Notes: generated from the sequence alone by a model not told the origin. Shown: positions 22,967-35,395, counted from the stretch's first letter. The stretch: 64,000 nucleotides of DNA from Ceriagrion tenellum (GCA_963169105.1 OY720634.1:153953584-154017583); one strand, 5' to 3'. Numbers and translations are program-made.

Positions 22967-24438
22967 CAGTAGAAACTCAAAATTACGAAGTCGATGGGAC
23001 TGAAAAAATAGGCACTTCCCTCTCTTGAATTTCGTATGAACGAGTATCTTTCAAGAGCATTGCAATGAAGCTATTTTTTTGTTTCCTTAAATTATGATAT
23101 ACTCTCGTGATGTACTCGCATGATTTATGAAGTTATAATTTATGAAAATTTATTTAAATTTGTATTCATGACAACAGATTGCATAAAGTTGGACACAAAT
23201 AACTTGTCGGAGGTTTATGCTTCCGATTTTCGGGACTTCTGCATTGTCATTCCATCTATTAGTGGCAGATATCCCGAAAATCGGAAGAATCTACTTCCAT
23301 CCATGCCCCATGGAAATCTTTATGCAAACAAATATCTTTTCATTTTTTTCAATGAGTAAGAGATTGGGCAATCAAGCCTCTTTGCAAAATTTTTGCTCAG
23401 TTTGGACTAAGTGTATGAAGCTTCATAGCGCATTTTTCTATGTCATTTCTTAACTAGAGAACTCGTATATTTGGCGGGAGTGATGAACTACGATACTAGT
23501 GGTATTGATATATGCGTACAACAAGGAAGTGTGCAACTTGCGTGATTACTTATACCGGATATAGAAATTACACGAATATATTTTTGTTAGAAAAGATTAT
23601 ATGCTCCGAGTCGAGCATAACATATACCTATTAGAGCCTATAATAAGCTACAAAGGAGACCTCGTGTAACAGATGTTAAGGATGCAGATGAAACAATTTT
23701 TATCCTAAACTAGAGTAAAAATGCCAGAAATGTGTTTTAGCTTTCTGCCCTTATGCCTCTGGTTCATGAGAAAATTGCCATCATACTATTCCATCCCCGT
23801 CAATTACTTAAAATTTCTCACCCTCCAGCAGAAGGCATAGTGACCGTGGCAGTTGAGGCGCTCGTCCCAATTATATTATGAAATTTCGACACGGGTTCAT
23901 GACATATGGGCGGCTGATTTTTTTTCGGTCGAATATTATTTAGAAATCATGGAAGATGCCTGATTCCGAACATGTATGACATTAACTATAGCTTTTTTTT
24001 GTTTTTAACTTATGACCTGTATAACTCTCGACTTGTTGTAACAAAGCCAAATGCATTTTGGTACGATTGGTGTCATATTTTATTAATTTCTATGCCTTTG
24101 ATTAAAAGTCATCCTTTTTAATGCTGCATTTAAATGCCTATTATAGTTTGTATAAGTGACATTCAGTGCATAATGTATTCCTCAATGCTGATCAGTGTCT
24201 TAATTCTGACAAGTAGCATGTAAAAAACCCTGCTGTGACCTGTCATCATTCATAAAAATGTGTAACTTTTTCAAAACGATAGTAGACCCGAGGTTTGTAA
24301 TTTCAAAACTTCATTAGTTCATAATATTGCATACTGTTACATGCATTTAGATACCCTTTTGGTCAGGACCGAAGATTTTGCTTCGTAAAATCAAATTTTC
24401 GTATTTTTGAGTTTTGGAATTTCAAGTTTCTACTGCAG
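22967..24438. mobile_element. pogo/Tigger-like non-autonomous DNA transposon
   Basis: The left end is TA then cagtagaaactcaaaatt. The right end, read on the minus strand, contains cagtagaaacttgaaatt, next to another TA (24439-24440). CAGTAGAAACTC-type termini with a TA target are typical of pogo/Tigger elements. The 1.47-kb interior has no transposase motif I can find. Alternating 'ttcgta/tacgaa' wording near both ends fits that family's subterminal sequence. Confidence 0.65.
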
Positions 24439-24559
24439 TATGTGACTTTGATCTCTATAATATTATTTGAAGAAATGCTGATATGTTCCATGCCGAAACC
24501 TTTACAAATGTATTTTTGTCACTTGGTGAATAAAGAATTATTATTATTATTTCAAGAAT

Positions 24560-25243
24560 GTAGGTTGGTAAGGAATTTTATTTTCACTGGAAATATCAGG
24601 GAAATCTTGGGGGAAAATCAAATTGACTCTGGAAATTTCTGTGGTGTCAATATATAAAATAGCAACGGAAGCAATGTGCCTTTTTCTGCAAGTTGCTAAG
24701 TCAAATTTCCCTTGCGTTGTCGCAATTTGCATTCCTGTTATCACCGGAAGTAGGTACAATGTTTTCTTTACAGGTGCATTGTGTTCTTATTGGTCGTTGT
24801 CTGTTAATCAGTGGCATAAAAAATGTGCCTTTATCGACGAGTTTCGATGTCAACTTTCCCTTGTGTTGTCGCATTTATCAAAATAAGGAAAAAGTCTATT
24901 CCTTCAGTTTTTTCAGTTGTTGATCATTTTGTATCAATTCTATTCATAGCAAAGTCTGGCTGTAATATAACCTTTGTCTTGAGCGCCACCATGACAATTT
25001 TTAAATCTAAGAAAGGGTTGTCAAGTGGTTTTCTCTCAAACTATTTTAAAGTTGTGTGTCTATTTTCCTCCAAATATGCAAGTTTAAAAATGATCCTTAC
25101 GTTTAATCAACCATAAAACATACCGAAGATTCTCTTATAATTAACGAGAAAAAATCAATATTTCCTCTGGAAAAATAAAAATTATGTTTGGAAAACCTGG
25201 AAATCTCAGGGAGTTTTCAAATGCCCAGCTGCTGGACACCCTG
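24560..25243. repeat. Repeat block with internal direct duplication
   Basis: 24672-24730 and 24822-24880 are related copies (aatgtgcctttNtc...cttgYgttgtcgcaNtt). The minus strand at 25243 begins cagggtgtccagcagctggg and is followed by words such as ccctgagatttccaggtttt, a layout I associate with short hAT-like repeats. The same 'ggaaat.tcaggg' words recur near 24590. No coding sequence. Confidence 0.4.
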
Positions 25244-25708
25244 ATTGAGGAAGGTTGGAAAGGAACTTGGTAGAAGTATCTTCTTAATGAAATGTGCCCT
25301 GGGAGATCTCTCTTTAATGCACTATCTGACATACAGAGTACATCTTTGGAAGTGTAGAACGTGAATAGGGATCAGAGTCGCAATCAAAAATTTCCACTTC
25401 TGCTAGGATTCAAACCAACAACATCTCCAACAGCATAAACTGAGATTCCGACTGCCTTGGGATGGGATTCCAGTTCTCTAGCAAATACACTAACCTAATT
25501 CCCCTAATAACCAACTAACTATGGTCATAATTAATCTCTACAGTTTTCTGTGCATTTTATACAATTCTCATTTCATGCACCCTCCCTCTGCAAAAATTGA
25601 TTATATCTAAAAAGTTTTGTAAGTTTTTTTATTTACTGTACTCTACAGTGCTGATGTAGAATTTGTGGTCTTGTTAATTTTCTATGCATGCTCTGATATT
25701 TTTCACAG

Positions 25709-25893
25709 ATTGGTTTCTCAGCGTGTGATGCTGTGACTAGCCTTAAATTAATGGATGCTGGCGTCCCAAAAGAAAAATTAGCCATGCTGGCTGTACCTTT
25801 GGTTCCTCTTCAGATAGTTTTACCTCTCATAATTAGCAAATATACTTCTGGACCACGGCCTATGGATATATATTTGAAGGCAGTACCATATAG
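25709..25893 (+). CDS. SLC33A1: SLC33A1 exon (conserved transporter core)
   Basis: It encodes IGFSACDAVTSLKLMDAGVP, KEKLAMLAVPLVPLQIVLPL, IISKYTSGPRPMDIYLKAVP and YR. This is the most conserved stretch of the family; the vertebrate protein reads 'IGFSAADAVTGLKLVEEGVPKEHLALLAVP...'. The acceptor AG is at 25707-25708 after a T-rich tract. The donor gtaata follows 25893, leaving two bases of an Arg codon that the next exon completes. Length 185 bp. Confidence 0.97.
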
Positions 25894-26344
25894 GTAATAT
25901 GTGTTATGGTTTTGCTCTCTTCTATTTGAAGTTATTACTTCTGCTGCCTGCTATGTCAATGAGTTTTTTTCCATTGCTGCTTAATTCTTATGTATTATTA
26001 TTGGCTAGGAAATAATTAGAATGTCATTAACTAACTTACATTACTGCATGACCAAGTGACTCCTCTTTGCTCTTATGTTTTTCTGAAAGGTTTCAAGTTT
26101 GTAAATTATATCAAGTTTTTCAAATGAAAGAAATTGATGTATACTCAAAATTATATTTGCAATGATGTATCATTATACTACAGTTAGCCACATGATGAGC
26201 TCTCACTGCCAACTGGTAGATGGGTTAAAGGCACTTCCTGAAAACAGCCTTGGCAGTCTTCGCACATCCAACACAAATGGGCTGGCAGAAAAAGGGTTAA
26301 ATAGATTAAAACTGTTTAGCAAAGCTTGGTAATTGTGCTAAAAT

Positions 26345-26710
26345 TGACCGGGATTCGAACCCAGATCCCTCGATTTCCGGCCGAGTGCTTTAGCCAGTTA
26401 AATTACTGAGGCATCCTCTTCCCCTGTGAATTGTAGTGACCTTTACGGGACCAGATGTTCTCGACCACTGGACATACAATGTTACTACCAGTCGCTACAG
26501 AGCGCTGAGCACCACTGCCCACGAGGAAAGATCTAATCTGTCAAATAGAGTGAACGCCTCTCTGTGTTCATAATACGATGTATGTCTGGCCGTCAAGAAC
26601 ATCCAGTCCCGTAAAGGTCACTAAAATCCACAGGGGAAGAGGATGCCTTGGTAGCTGAACTGGCTAAAGCACTCGGTCAGAAATCAAGGGATCTGGGTTC
26701 AATTCCCAGC
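26345..26710. repeat. Inverted pair of tRNA-derived SINEs
   Basis: The minus-strand copy (about 26490-26345) and plus-strand copy (about 26565-26710) share a tRNA-like head: GAGGATGCCT, AACTGGCTAAAGCACTCGG (A-box-like), then GATCTGGGTTCGAATCCC (B-box). The arms are about 110-145 bp with a spacer of under 100-140 bp, so a transcript of the intron would fold into a long hairpin. They lie about 200 bp before the SLC33A1 exon at 26908. These are not functional tRNAs: there is no complete cloverleaf and both are embedded in a longer repeat. Confidence 0.8.
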
Positions 26711-26907
26711 GGGCGGAAAGGCAGATGATATTTTCTCTGCGGAATTTTACACAATTGTGCGTTACGGGTGACTCCGCAAAAGTGGAACTCCGTGGCTAGT
26801 CCCGGATAGCTTGAAATCTGACCGCTTGGTAAATTGAAAAGCCTGTATTGTTTCTCAGTGCATTGTTGTATTAAATGTTGGCATTGTTTTGCTTCTTCTC
26901 TCTTTAG

Positions 26908-27025
26908 GCTAGCCTTTGGTCTTCTTGCAGCATTTATTGTGTGGATCACCCCATCTCTCATAACAAATGGATCTGTTCCTTCATATTACTACATTCTTCT
27001 GCTGGGAGTTTACTCATTCCACCAG
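26908..27025 (+). CDS. SLC33A1: SLC33A1 exon (membrane helix)
   Basis: Its first base completes the split Arg codon. It then encodes LAFGLLAAFIVWITPSLITN and GSVPSYYYILLLGVYSFHQ, matching 'LLLGLEYALLVWWTP...FPIYYYIVVLLSYALHQ' of the vertebrate transporter, with two hydrophobic segments. The acceptor AG is at 26906-26907 and the donor gtgagt begins at 27026, phase 0. Confidence 0.96.
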
Positions 27026-27207
27026 GTGAGTTCATTTTTGTCAACTCTGTTGCATTTAGATTGAGCGCAACACTTCAATTGCCAAGGACTTGGATAAAAT
27101 TGTGTGATGTCGGGTTAGTTGTCTGTCCGTTAGCCTGTGCTAATGGTGTAAAATAATAAATGGTATTCATTAGTGTTGATGTCAGTGTCATTATTTTTAT
27201 AGATGAA

Positions 27208-28306
27208 TACTAGCGGACCCTACAGACGTTGTCGTGCCCAAACATTGGCTTGACAGCCATTTGCGGGAACAGCAAACATTTTTCGAATTTTTGATAAATT
27301 ACATACTAAGTGACATTTGACATTGAGTTTGACATTTCAATCTTTTCATTTCGTCAAATCAACGCCCAGCTGCGACGCAAGTGCGACGACTTGCGCATGT
27401 TTTGATGTGTATGTCAAATAAAACAGAATTCGACGGAAGAGGTTATCCGGAAGAGCGTTCGTTCCGGCGAGGCAGCGAAGATGCCGCAAGAATTGGGAAG
27501 ACTTGCGATCGCCAAGGTCCTCGTCCGACAGTAACTGGCAAACGCGCTGCTCCTCAGAGGCTGACAGACGTTCTATAAGCTTTGATCATAGAGTCGAATA
27601 AGGATTCTGAAACAGAGGATTCGTGATTATGTCCTCAACCTCACAGGCCACACGAGAATCTAAATATGAGGCAACGTAATGGAACTTCGTTACCCCGCTT
27701 GTGATGTCCAACAGCATAAACTGAGATTCCGCCTGTGAAAACCAAAGACTCGGTTTCTTGGGCCAAAATGGTGGTAGTTTCACGGCGACGCAAGAAACTG
27801 CATGCGGGTTCTGCTCGGTGTCTGTGTGGCTGTGTCTTGAATCAGAATCATTAAGTTGCTGATGGAGCTGGGCGTTTTCTTCACGTAAGCGTTGAAGCTT
27901 GTCGTTGCACGGCTAAACCATTTTCACCAAATGTTGACTATTTATTCTCCTTGTTTGGGTCACCAATCTGGAGATGGGTAAGTAAGGAGATCTCCAAGTT
28001 TATCAAATCAATTTATTAGAGCCTTTATCAATCTCAGTCCTCTGACTTAGTTACATAAACATCAACAAATCAGCAAGGCCTCCTTGGCAACAATCTAGAA
28101 GATGATGGCACCATTTACGGTCGCCACAAAAATGTCGTCATATAAAATTTCCTACAACCCGATTGCAGCCCTACCAGGTCCATTTGTAAATCTAAACCAT
28201 CCAGGGACCCACTCAAATACACACAAAAAATTTCATCAAAATCGGTCCAGCCATTTAGGAGGAGTTCAGTGACATACACATGTGCTGAAGAATTATATAT
28301 ATAAAG
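27208..28306 (+). repeat. Interspersed repeat (RTE/SINE-like), about 1.1 kb
   Basis: It opens with actagcggaccctacagacg and closes with aaaatcggtccagccattta, cagtgacatacac and a tatata run. In many arthropod repeats derived from RTE-type elements, such a pair marks the two ends. A decayed middle part contains short open frames but no reverse transcriptase motif. It lies in sense orientation within the intron. Confidence 0.55.
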
Positions 28307-28696
28307 ATGTACCTTGTACTGAACTGAAACTGAGAAGCTATAATCAGGATGTCTTTTCCTGCAATATTTAATTCCATCTTAAATTTGCATATCAGCATAA
28401 TTTTTAGTGTAGCCTTGTGTCCTTATAAAAATATTAAATGAGGAGGTAGATTTTTGAACAAATATGTGACTTAAATGGTGCATTCCTTGACTCCATTGAT
28501 GCGAAATGTTGATTTTGCTGTCAAAAATCTTTCCTGTTCCAAATTTTGCTCTTTGTAGATCTCACCTTGCTCTTTGTAGATTTCACAAAAGTGCCTATCA
28601 ATGGAGCCTATGTCTTTGTAGCCATTGCATGAATGATAGTCTATGAAGTCTGTGATTTGATGACGGTGATGTTAATGGCTGTCCTTGTTTTGTCAG

Positions 28697-28927
28697 GTGG
28701 CTGTGTACAGTATGTTTGTGGCAGTCATGGCCTTCTTTGCTCGTGTTAGTGATCCTGCAGTTGGGGGTACTTATATGACTCTACTAAACACACTGTCAAA
28801 TCTTGGAGGTAACTGGCCTTCTACTTTGGCCCTATGGATGGTTGATTCACTCACATGGAAAGCATGCACTCTACCAGATGGATCTTCCCTTTTGGGTAAT
28901 GACTGTAGCTCAGCGGAAGAAGTTGTG
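28697..28927 (+). CDS. SLC33A1: SLC33A1 exon (TYMTLLNT signature)
   Basis: It encodes VAVYSMFVAVMAFFARVSDP, AVGGTYMTLLNTLSNLGGNW, PSTLALWMVDSLTWKACTLP and a short loop. The near-invariant 'SDP..GGTYMTLLNT.SNLGGNWPST.ALW' block of SLC33A1 is intact. The acceptor AG is at 28695-28696 and the donor gtgagt begins at 28928, phase 0. The Cys-containing loop that follows corresponds to the luminal loop before the last helix. Confidence 0.98.
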
Positions 28928-29574
28928 GTGAGTTGAGATTTTTCTCTAGTTATTGGGAGGAAAGATTGTGTGTTCCCTGTAAATTCCTGTATTTACTATG
29001 CAGTCATGCTTTGTTCAATGTAACCACCATTGGAGTGAATCTGTATTTCAGTGAAACTTTCCCAGTGCTGTCCACCCAAATCCCTTTACTTCAGCCATTC
29101 CTAATGGCAAACTATGTAGTCTCAAGTAGGTATTGGCAAAGTTGCTCTCACGTGATGTGGGCTGACATTATTGTTATCCTTCATATATTTTTATATATTC
29201 GTTGAAAGAAAGAAAATAAAAATTGTTTACTAGATAATTCTTGCTATTAATCATAGACCAATTTATGGGGCCTTTCAATAGATTTTTCGGTAGTGGTCCA
29301 AACTTTGACCGTAGTGTGAAATGTTAAGGCTAGAAAAGTTTATCCAGCTGCTAAGAACTATTTCAACAGATGGACATATCTAAATACCAGGTAACTTTGG
29401 GTGTTTTTTTGCTAAATCAATCCTATTTGAATTGACATGTGTAAGTTGTTAAAATCATATCCAACAGTTACTTTGACAAAATTTTCCCTTTGGAGTAAAT
29501 TTCATAGGGCTAATGTAACTGGTGAATTAAATGTCTCTATGAGTAATTTTACCAATGCAGGACTTCATGAGGAT

Positions 29575-30480
29575 CCCACTAAAAGGGGGTACCCAAAAAT
29601 AAACGGCTTAGTGCTGCAGTTGGCAGAGCTTAAGTGGCATGCATTTCTTTCGCTAGGTGAGCATAGCACAATTCGTTCTGAATTCTGCACTGGCATTGTC
29701 ATCTGGGAAGGTTGTGTTTAGTCACAACAATTTGTTTTGTAAAAGCAGTTTTGCTTGCTCCTCATTTTTCGTCATGGCAGATTTAAGTGAACAACGCACC
29801 GCTATGAAATTTTGCTTCCTGCTTGGTTAAAATGCCGCAGAAACTGATCTGATGTTAAAAACAGCTTACAAGGATTGTGATATGGGGAAAATCAAGTGTA
29901 CCAATGGTTTTTTCATTTCAAAGAAGGTGAAATGTTATTTGATGGCAAACCTCGTTCAGGACGTCTGTCAACTTCTGGAATTGATGAAAATGTTGAAAAA
30001 GTTCATGCAATCGTGCTTGAAGACCGACAACAAACTATTGAATAGATTAGTAAGTTACCTGGAATAACGTAGGGCTTGATTCAGCGAATTTAGTTGGAAG
30101 ATTTGAAGATGAGAAGGGTCACTGCAAAATTTGTGCCTCAGGTACTGACTGAACTGCTAAAAGAGAATCAAATTGAAACTTGCCGTGCGTTGAAAGACCA
30201 TCTCCAAACTAACCCATTTTTTCCAAGGTCATTACTGTTGATGAGTCATGGTGCTATGGTTACGACCCTGAAACCAAACAACAGTCAAGTCAGTGGAAAA
30301 CTCGTCAAGTGAAATCAAACATCAAGATGATGCTCATTTGTTTTTTCGATATGAGAGGGATAGTGTATACTGAATTCGTCCCACCAGGTCTGACTTCTGT
30401 TAATCATGCTTTCTATTTGGAGGTTTTTAAATGATTGCATAACAGTGTGTGACAAAAACAATATGAGCACATTCCTATTT
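29575..30480 (+). mobile_element. mariner transposon, decayed
   Basis: The left end TA then aaagggggtacccaaaaata looks like a mariner terminus. The transposase starts at ATG 29774 (MADLSEQRTAMKFCFLLG) and continues in shifting frames through TAYKDCDMGK, GKPRSGR-like sequence, MRRVTAKFVPQVLTE, CRALKDHLQTNP and VDESWCYGYDPETKQQS, where the first catalytic Asp is kept. It then reads MLICFFDMRGIVYTEFVPPG and FYLEVFK and breaks up. The second Asp region is not recognisable, and numerous stops make it dead. Confidence 0.88.
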
Positions 30481-30699
30481 TTCAGAAAAGATGAATGCAT
30501 TTTTACGAGCTGGTTCCATAAATTACGAGAGAAATAAACATTTTGGATTTCATACTTTGAGTTACCGCGTGACACCACTTTGCTCTTCCCCAATTCCAAC
30601 TTCATAATCCAATCTCTCCTTAATCCGACACCCGTACAGTCTCCCACAAGAAGCAGTAACTCTGATGCCCCTCTAATTTTTACAATCTTTTTTTGAGCC

Positions 30700-32370
30700 T
30701 TTTTTGTGTATTGATGTCAATTATGCTAGCTTCCATTCAACTGGGGGGTCCTCTCCGCTAATGAGGCATCTGTCAAATATTTTAACCAGTATTTCGAGTA
30801 CTGTTTCAGGGGCATATTTCAAGAGCTCAACTGGAACACCTCCAGGATGTGGGGATTTACCGTTTTTCATATTTCTCAGTGCTCTTTTGACTTCTGTCTT
30901 GCTCACTTCTGGTATTTGCTTCTCCCTTTTTGTTTCAGTGTGCATATTTTAAAGTTGTTCTCTGTCTTCTGAGAACATATCCTTGTAATATCTTATCCAT
31001 TCATCCCTTTTTGTAATTTCCATGTTACCTTTCGTTTGTTTTCCTTTCTTATTTCCCCTATCGTTTTCCAGGTCATCTTCGTCTTTGTCTCACCAATGAA
31101 GCATTCTATTTCTTGGCATTTGTTTTCCCATGCTCCATTGTTTCTTTTAGTTATTTCTTTTTTCACCTAGTACCTAATTCTTGCATATTACTCTGGATCT
31201 GCAGGATCATTAGTAGATAGCCATTCCTTGTATAGATTCCTTATCGTCTCCACCAAGTTTTTTTTAGATCTTCTCTCCACCAATACTGTAGGTGTTCCTT
31301 AGGCGTATATTTTTGATCTAAGTAAGAAATGGTCACTTCCTATTTCTGCACCTCTTTGGGCTCTAATATATTTGGTTTTTAAGTTAATATCTTGTCTAAG
31401 TATTACTTTGTCAATAATGGATTTTAGAATTTTTGTTGGTTGTACCCTGGCATATTTGTGATTGTCCCTATGTTGGAAGAATCCATTCATTTATGCAATG
31501 AGAATTCACCTTGCATAACTTGATCTGACATTCTCTGTTATTATTCACTTTCTCCTATTCATATTTTCCTATTGTCAGATGTCTTTGCTTTTTTCCTACT
31601 CTAGAATTCATATCTTCTAGAATAATTAATTCTTTTCTTGTAGGAGTCCCCATAACTACTCCCGCTAACTCTTCCGTAAATTAATCCTTTATAGCAGCAG
31701 TTGAATCATCATTTGGAGCTTATACTGCTACAACTACTAATGTATGGGTTCAGATTTCTATTTCCATTTTCTTTATTCTTTCGTTTATTTCTCTCCAGTT
31801 TATTTTGTTCTTCCATATATGATGCACTGCAAGAGATACACTGCATTTTGTGCTTTTTCCCTTATCTACTCCGCTATAAAAATGCAGAAATTTCCCTTGC
31901 ATTTAATTTTCTGTTCCTTTCTTTATAGTTTCTGTCAAGGCTGCTGTATCTATTCCATAATTTTCTAATTGCTCGAATACCTGCTCATTTTTCCCATTGA
32001 GACTTTGTACATTCCATTCTCTTATACTCAAGGTCCTTTTCCATGGATTTTTTTGTTTTTTGTTTTTTTTTTTGCTTGTCCATGTTCCGAGGCTTTGATT
32101 GAGGAATTTTTGCTTTTTTTTTTAAGTTTTTCCGAGTGATGAGTTACATCGCCTCAACCCCCTCACAGGATGATGGGGATTTTTTTTTTTTAGCCTTTCT
32201 CCTATAGGCAGATTGCTTTCCCTTCAGCCAAGGATTTCCACCTCCCCTGCCTGTTTGGTCCTCGGGTGGTATTTTATTTACCACCTAGCAGGATGCAGAC
32301 TGGTGAGGGCCTTCCCCTATCTGCCACCTGGGGACTCACTCTCTAGGGGCTTCAGGCTCCCCCGAGAGAA
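30700..32370 (-). mobile_element. RTE-like retrotransposon, 5' part, decayed
   Basis: The minus strand contains a 5' UTR-like leader (about 32370-32060), then the endonuclease start with REWNVQSLNGKNEQ (near 32030). Pieces of the endonuclease end follow (IIDKVILRQDINL, EIGSDHFLLRSKI with the SDH motif at about 31330), then a linker and the beginning of reverse transcriptase (30945-30721: VKRALRNMKNGKSPHPGGVP, VELLKYAPE). Stops are frequent. The leader begins with a G-run hairpin (cgggggagcctgaagccccta). The element runs antisense in the SLC33A1 intron. Confidence 0.8.
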
Positions 32371-33109
32371 ATAAAAAAAATCAAATGGATATTAAGTTAT
32401 TCAATATTCAATTAATTCAAAATTATAACCTTTTTTATACTTTATCATAAACTAAAAAACATCATGAATGATGGCTGAAATAGGCTTTTCTTGAAAATAA
32501 AAAGTAGGGAGAGTTATGGTCTATTTTGTTTTGCTGTACTTTAATTCCATGACTGTGTTCATTTAAATTCCATGTTTTAGATAGATATTCAATATTGTGC
32601 TTTATTTAGAGGAGGTGTAAAATGCCTGGACCAAATTCCCCTTTTATAGCCATTGCTCGGATTGCAATGGGAATTATTATTTTTGAAATCTGAGAAAAAT
32701 TTATAATTTTGTCATTGAAAACATTTTTTTCAAGTGAAAATGAGGTGCATAACTAAACCAATTGCAAGAATTAAATACTTCATTCTTTTTGCCATTTGCT
32801 AGGGAAAATTTAAACCCTATATCTTGACTGCAAGTAATTTGAAAAAGCAAAAAAAAGAAACCTCTGAGCTGATTCTGAGTAAAACTAGGTGCTATTATCA
32901 TGCAAAAAACTTTTCTCGCTATTTTAAAGGAAGCAATGCAAAGTTAGTGTAAAATTAAGAATAGGAACTGGGAGCCAAAGGTAAGAACTGAACCAAACTG
33001 GAACCTAAACAAGAAGGTCCAAAAATTCATTCTTCCCTCTCATGATTAGTGAGCATAATAAAAGCTGAGCTTCTCTGCAAACACTAATGTTACACCCCCA
33101 TAATTCTCT
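32371..33109. other. Intron, AT-rich, no gene seen
   Basis: No supported feature. Confidence 0.5.
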
Positions 33110-33245
33110 CTGCTATATCACCTCCCTACAACCATCTTTTAACTTTTACATGACTCGTATCCTAACACCCTCTGCCATATGCACGGCAGCAGCTCGCAGG
33201 GTGTTATGTACATAATTGTAGAATGAGTAGATGCACGCAATGCAT
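33110..33245 (+). mobile_element. CR1-like 3' tail next to last-exon acceptor
   Basis: acaccctctgcc...ggcagcagctcgcagggtgtt followed by atgtacataattgtagaatg is a diverged form of the CR1 3' hairpin and tail. It ends about 55 bp before the last SLC33A1 exon. Confidence 0.7.
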
Positions 33246-33297
33246 TATTTATTGGAATGTGCCACATTTACTCCATCATTTTGCTCTTTGTTTACAG

Positions 33298-33474
33298 TTG
33301 TGTGAGAGGTCGTCAGGGATATGCTCTACCATTATTGATGGTTACTTCATTGAAACCGTAGTGTGCACCACACTGGGACTATTGTGGCTGATTTGGGGAC
33401 GCCCTGTGATAAACTCACTTCAATCAAAAGACCACTCTGCCTGGCTAGTATTCGGCCGGTCTAGGGTCAGTTAA
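33298..33474 (+). CDS. SLC33A1: SLC33A1 last coding exon with stop
   Basis: It encodes LCERSSGICSTIIDGYFIET, VVCTTLGLLWLIWGRPVINS and a polar C-terminal tail ending in SRVS with TAA at 33472-33474. The vertebrate counterpart is 'LCKKLGGSCVTALDGYYVESIICVFIGFGWWFFLG'. The acceptor AG at 33296-33297 follows a pyrimidine-rich tract. This is the final membrane helix and cytosolic tail. Confidence 0.96.
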   Translation: MCERSSGICSTIIDGYFIETVVCTTLGLLWLIWGRPVINSLQSKDHSAWLVFGRSRVS

Positions 33475-35389
33475 AAATGTGTGGAATATTAGAATGTGCT
33501 GTAATGTGTGTTTAAGAATCATGAACCATTGTTTTTTATAAGTTTTGAAAAAATGTACAACTCTGACCATTGTTTAAACATGTGACAAAAAATATATTGA
33601 AGCATTTTTGAAGTAGTCACAATAAATGTGTACACGCTACATAGATGAATTATGGTGGACAATTTCACTTTTGTATGGAACTCAACATTTTTCCACAAGA
33701 GTAAACTTTTGCTACATTTTTACAGAAATGTATTTTGTGTATGCGCACACATTTTTAAGAAATATGCTGTTAGAATTACTCAGTTATTACTTTGGTGAAG
33801 TTGTCGGTGATATACTTTACTGGACTGAATTGAAAGAAATTCATGTTAGGTCAATGGTCAAATCAAGGGGCTTATTATGTGATTCCATGAAAATTCCACC
33901 CAGTGTATGCCCATGAAGGCATCCGTATTAATTTCGTGTCTTACATGCATTTCAATAACAATGTTTGCATAGTACTTCATGAATAACAGTGGTCATTTTC
34001 ATTTTACTTGGGCCCCTCTAAATTAATGGTAGGTATTGACTGATTGTAATTCATACATCGCCCAGGAATAGTCTTATTTTTTGCCAATTTACATTGACTA
34101 CAATGTTGTCAGTTCTGCCGTGGGCCTATCAAAGTGCTTAGGTGAATGGCATATCACTTACATGTGGTCAATGCTATTAAATTTTAAATAATAAATGAAA
34201 ACTAATTCCACAATTGTTGGTGATATTCTGAGTGATATTTAATGTAATTATTAATTTTACCGTGAATTTTCTCTTCAAATATGCTTGAAGTGTAGTAGTT
34301 TTCAAGTTTTATTTTCAAATCGAGAGGCGAAAACGTCAATTCCTAAGTCCTGCTTGTTAATCGTTTGTTAGCAATTTTGTTTTTCTTTTTTGTTTCTGCT
34401 GTGGTATCCTGTGTACAAGGCTCGGGTCTACAGAGGCTCAATGTGTGATCAAAAATCTCATCTGAATGTCTCTGTATTTTAGAATGTGATGAAAGGCACG
34501 TACAAATTTGCTGTGATGGAAATGGCTCTTTTCCATGATGGAGTTGTTAGTTAATCTTATGTTACAAATTATTTGTGAATGACAGCGTGAGTAATTTATG
34601 CATTGGTGGTTTTGTTTTTCACTAAACATACTTGTCACTGGCAAAGATTGTGTAAAATGATCAGAAGGTAAAGTGACTGTTGACAATACCTTTGAATTAA
34701 TATTTCTTTCTCTTTTGTTGGTTATAGTGCATATTTGTTTTATTTACTTTGAAAATGGATAGCATTGGAGGCAAGTGATTATTAAGATATTTATTAAGTT
34801 TATCAATGCATTTAAAATGTAATTAATTTATCTTATGAACAATTAATGTACACAATTGAGTGTCTCCAATGTTATCTTGAATGAATGGTCTTTCAAAATA
34901 TTCTTTGAATAATTGAAATGGTATTTTTCTATTACAAATTTGGAGAAGCATATTCCAAACTGCATGTGGAATTCACCAAGTGAGTTTGCTGTCTTTTACT
35001 TGGCAATATGATGGCCTCCACCACCAGATGAACGAATAGTATTGTGTTGCAAGTATTTCAATGTTAAAATCTTGTGATATTGCATTATCAAGAAGTTTAA
35101 TGGTTTGTTATAAGTTTAAATAAAATAGTGTGCTGGAGTTCTTGTTTACTATACATAAATATCAGTGAATACTTTTAATCAGGAAGTGATCAGTAATTTA
35201 TTTTACCTTAGGCTTATGACCAACTCGTAGAGGTGTGGATACTGCTTTCAAAAAATAAATTCATTTGGCTGCGCTTGTTTTCACATGAGGCCTCAATGAC
35301 CACACAGATTCCTGGAAATGATACAAATCAAGTGCTTTAACAAAGGATGTTAAACGAAACCGGAACCAAGCTTATTGTTTCATTCCAGA
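33475..35389 (+). other. SLC33A1 3' UTR and downstream spacer
   Basis: AT-rich with no further gene. An aataaa hexamer lies 147 bases after the stop (33621-33626), and other aataaa-like words occur near 34188 and 35120. The 3' end cannot be fixed from sequence alone. Confidence 0.5.
33621..33626 (+). terminator. Candidate polyadenylation signal of SLC33A1
   Basis: Canonical AATAAA, the first after the stop codon. Confidence 0.35.
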
Positions 35390-35395
35390 AATAAT

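Noticed and set aside
30315..30647. A 110-codon minus-strand frame at 30315-30647 as a gene
   Set aside because: It overlaps the plus-strand mariner transposase relic, shows no motif and has no support from splice or start context.
12689..33474. SLC33A1 copy as a pseudogene because of heavy transposon load
   Set aside because: All visible exons keep frame, splice sites and conserved motifs, and the insertions are confined to introns.
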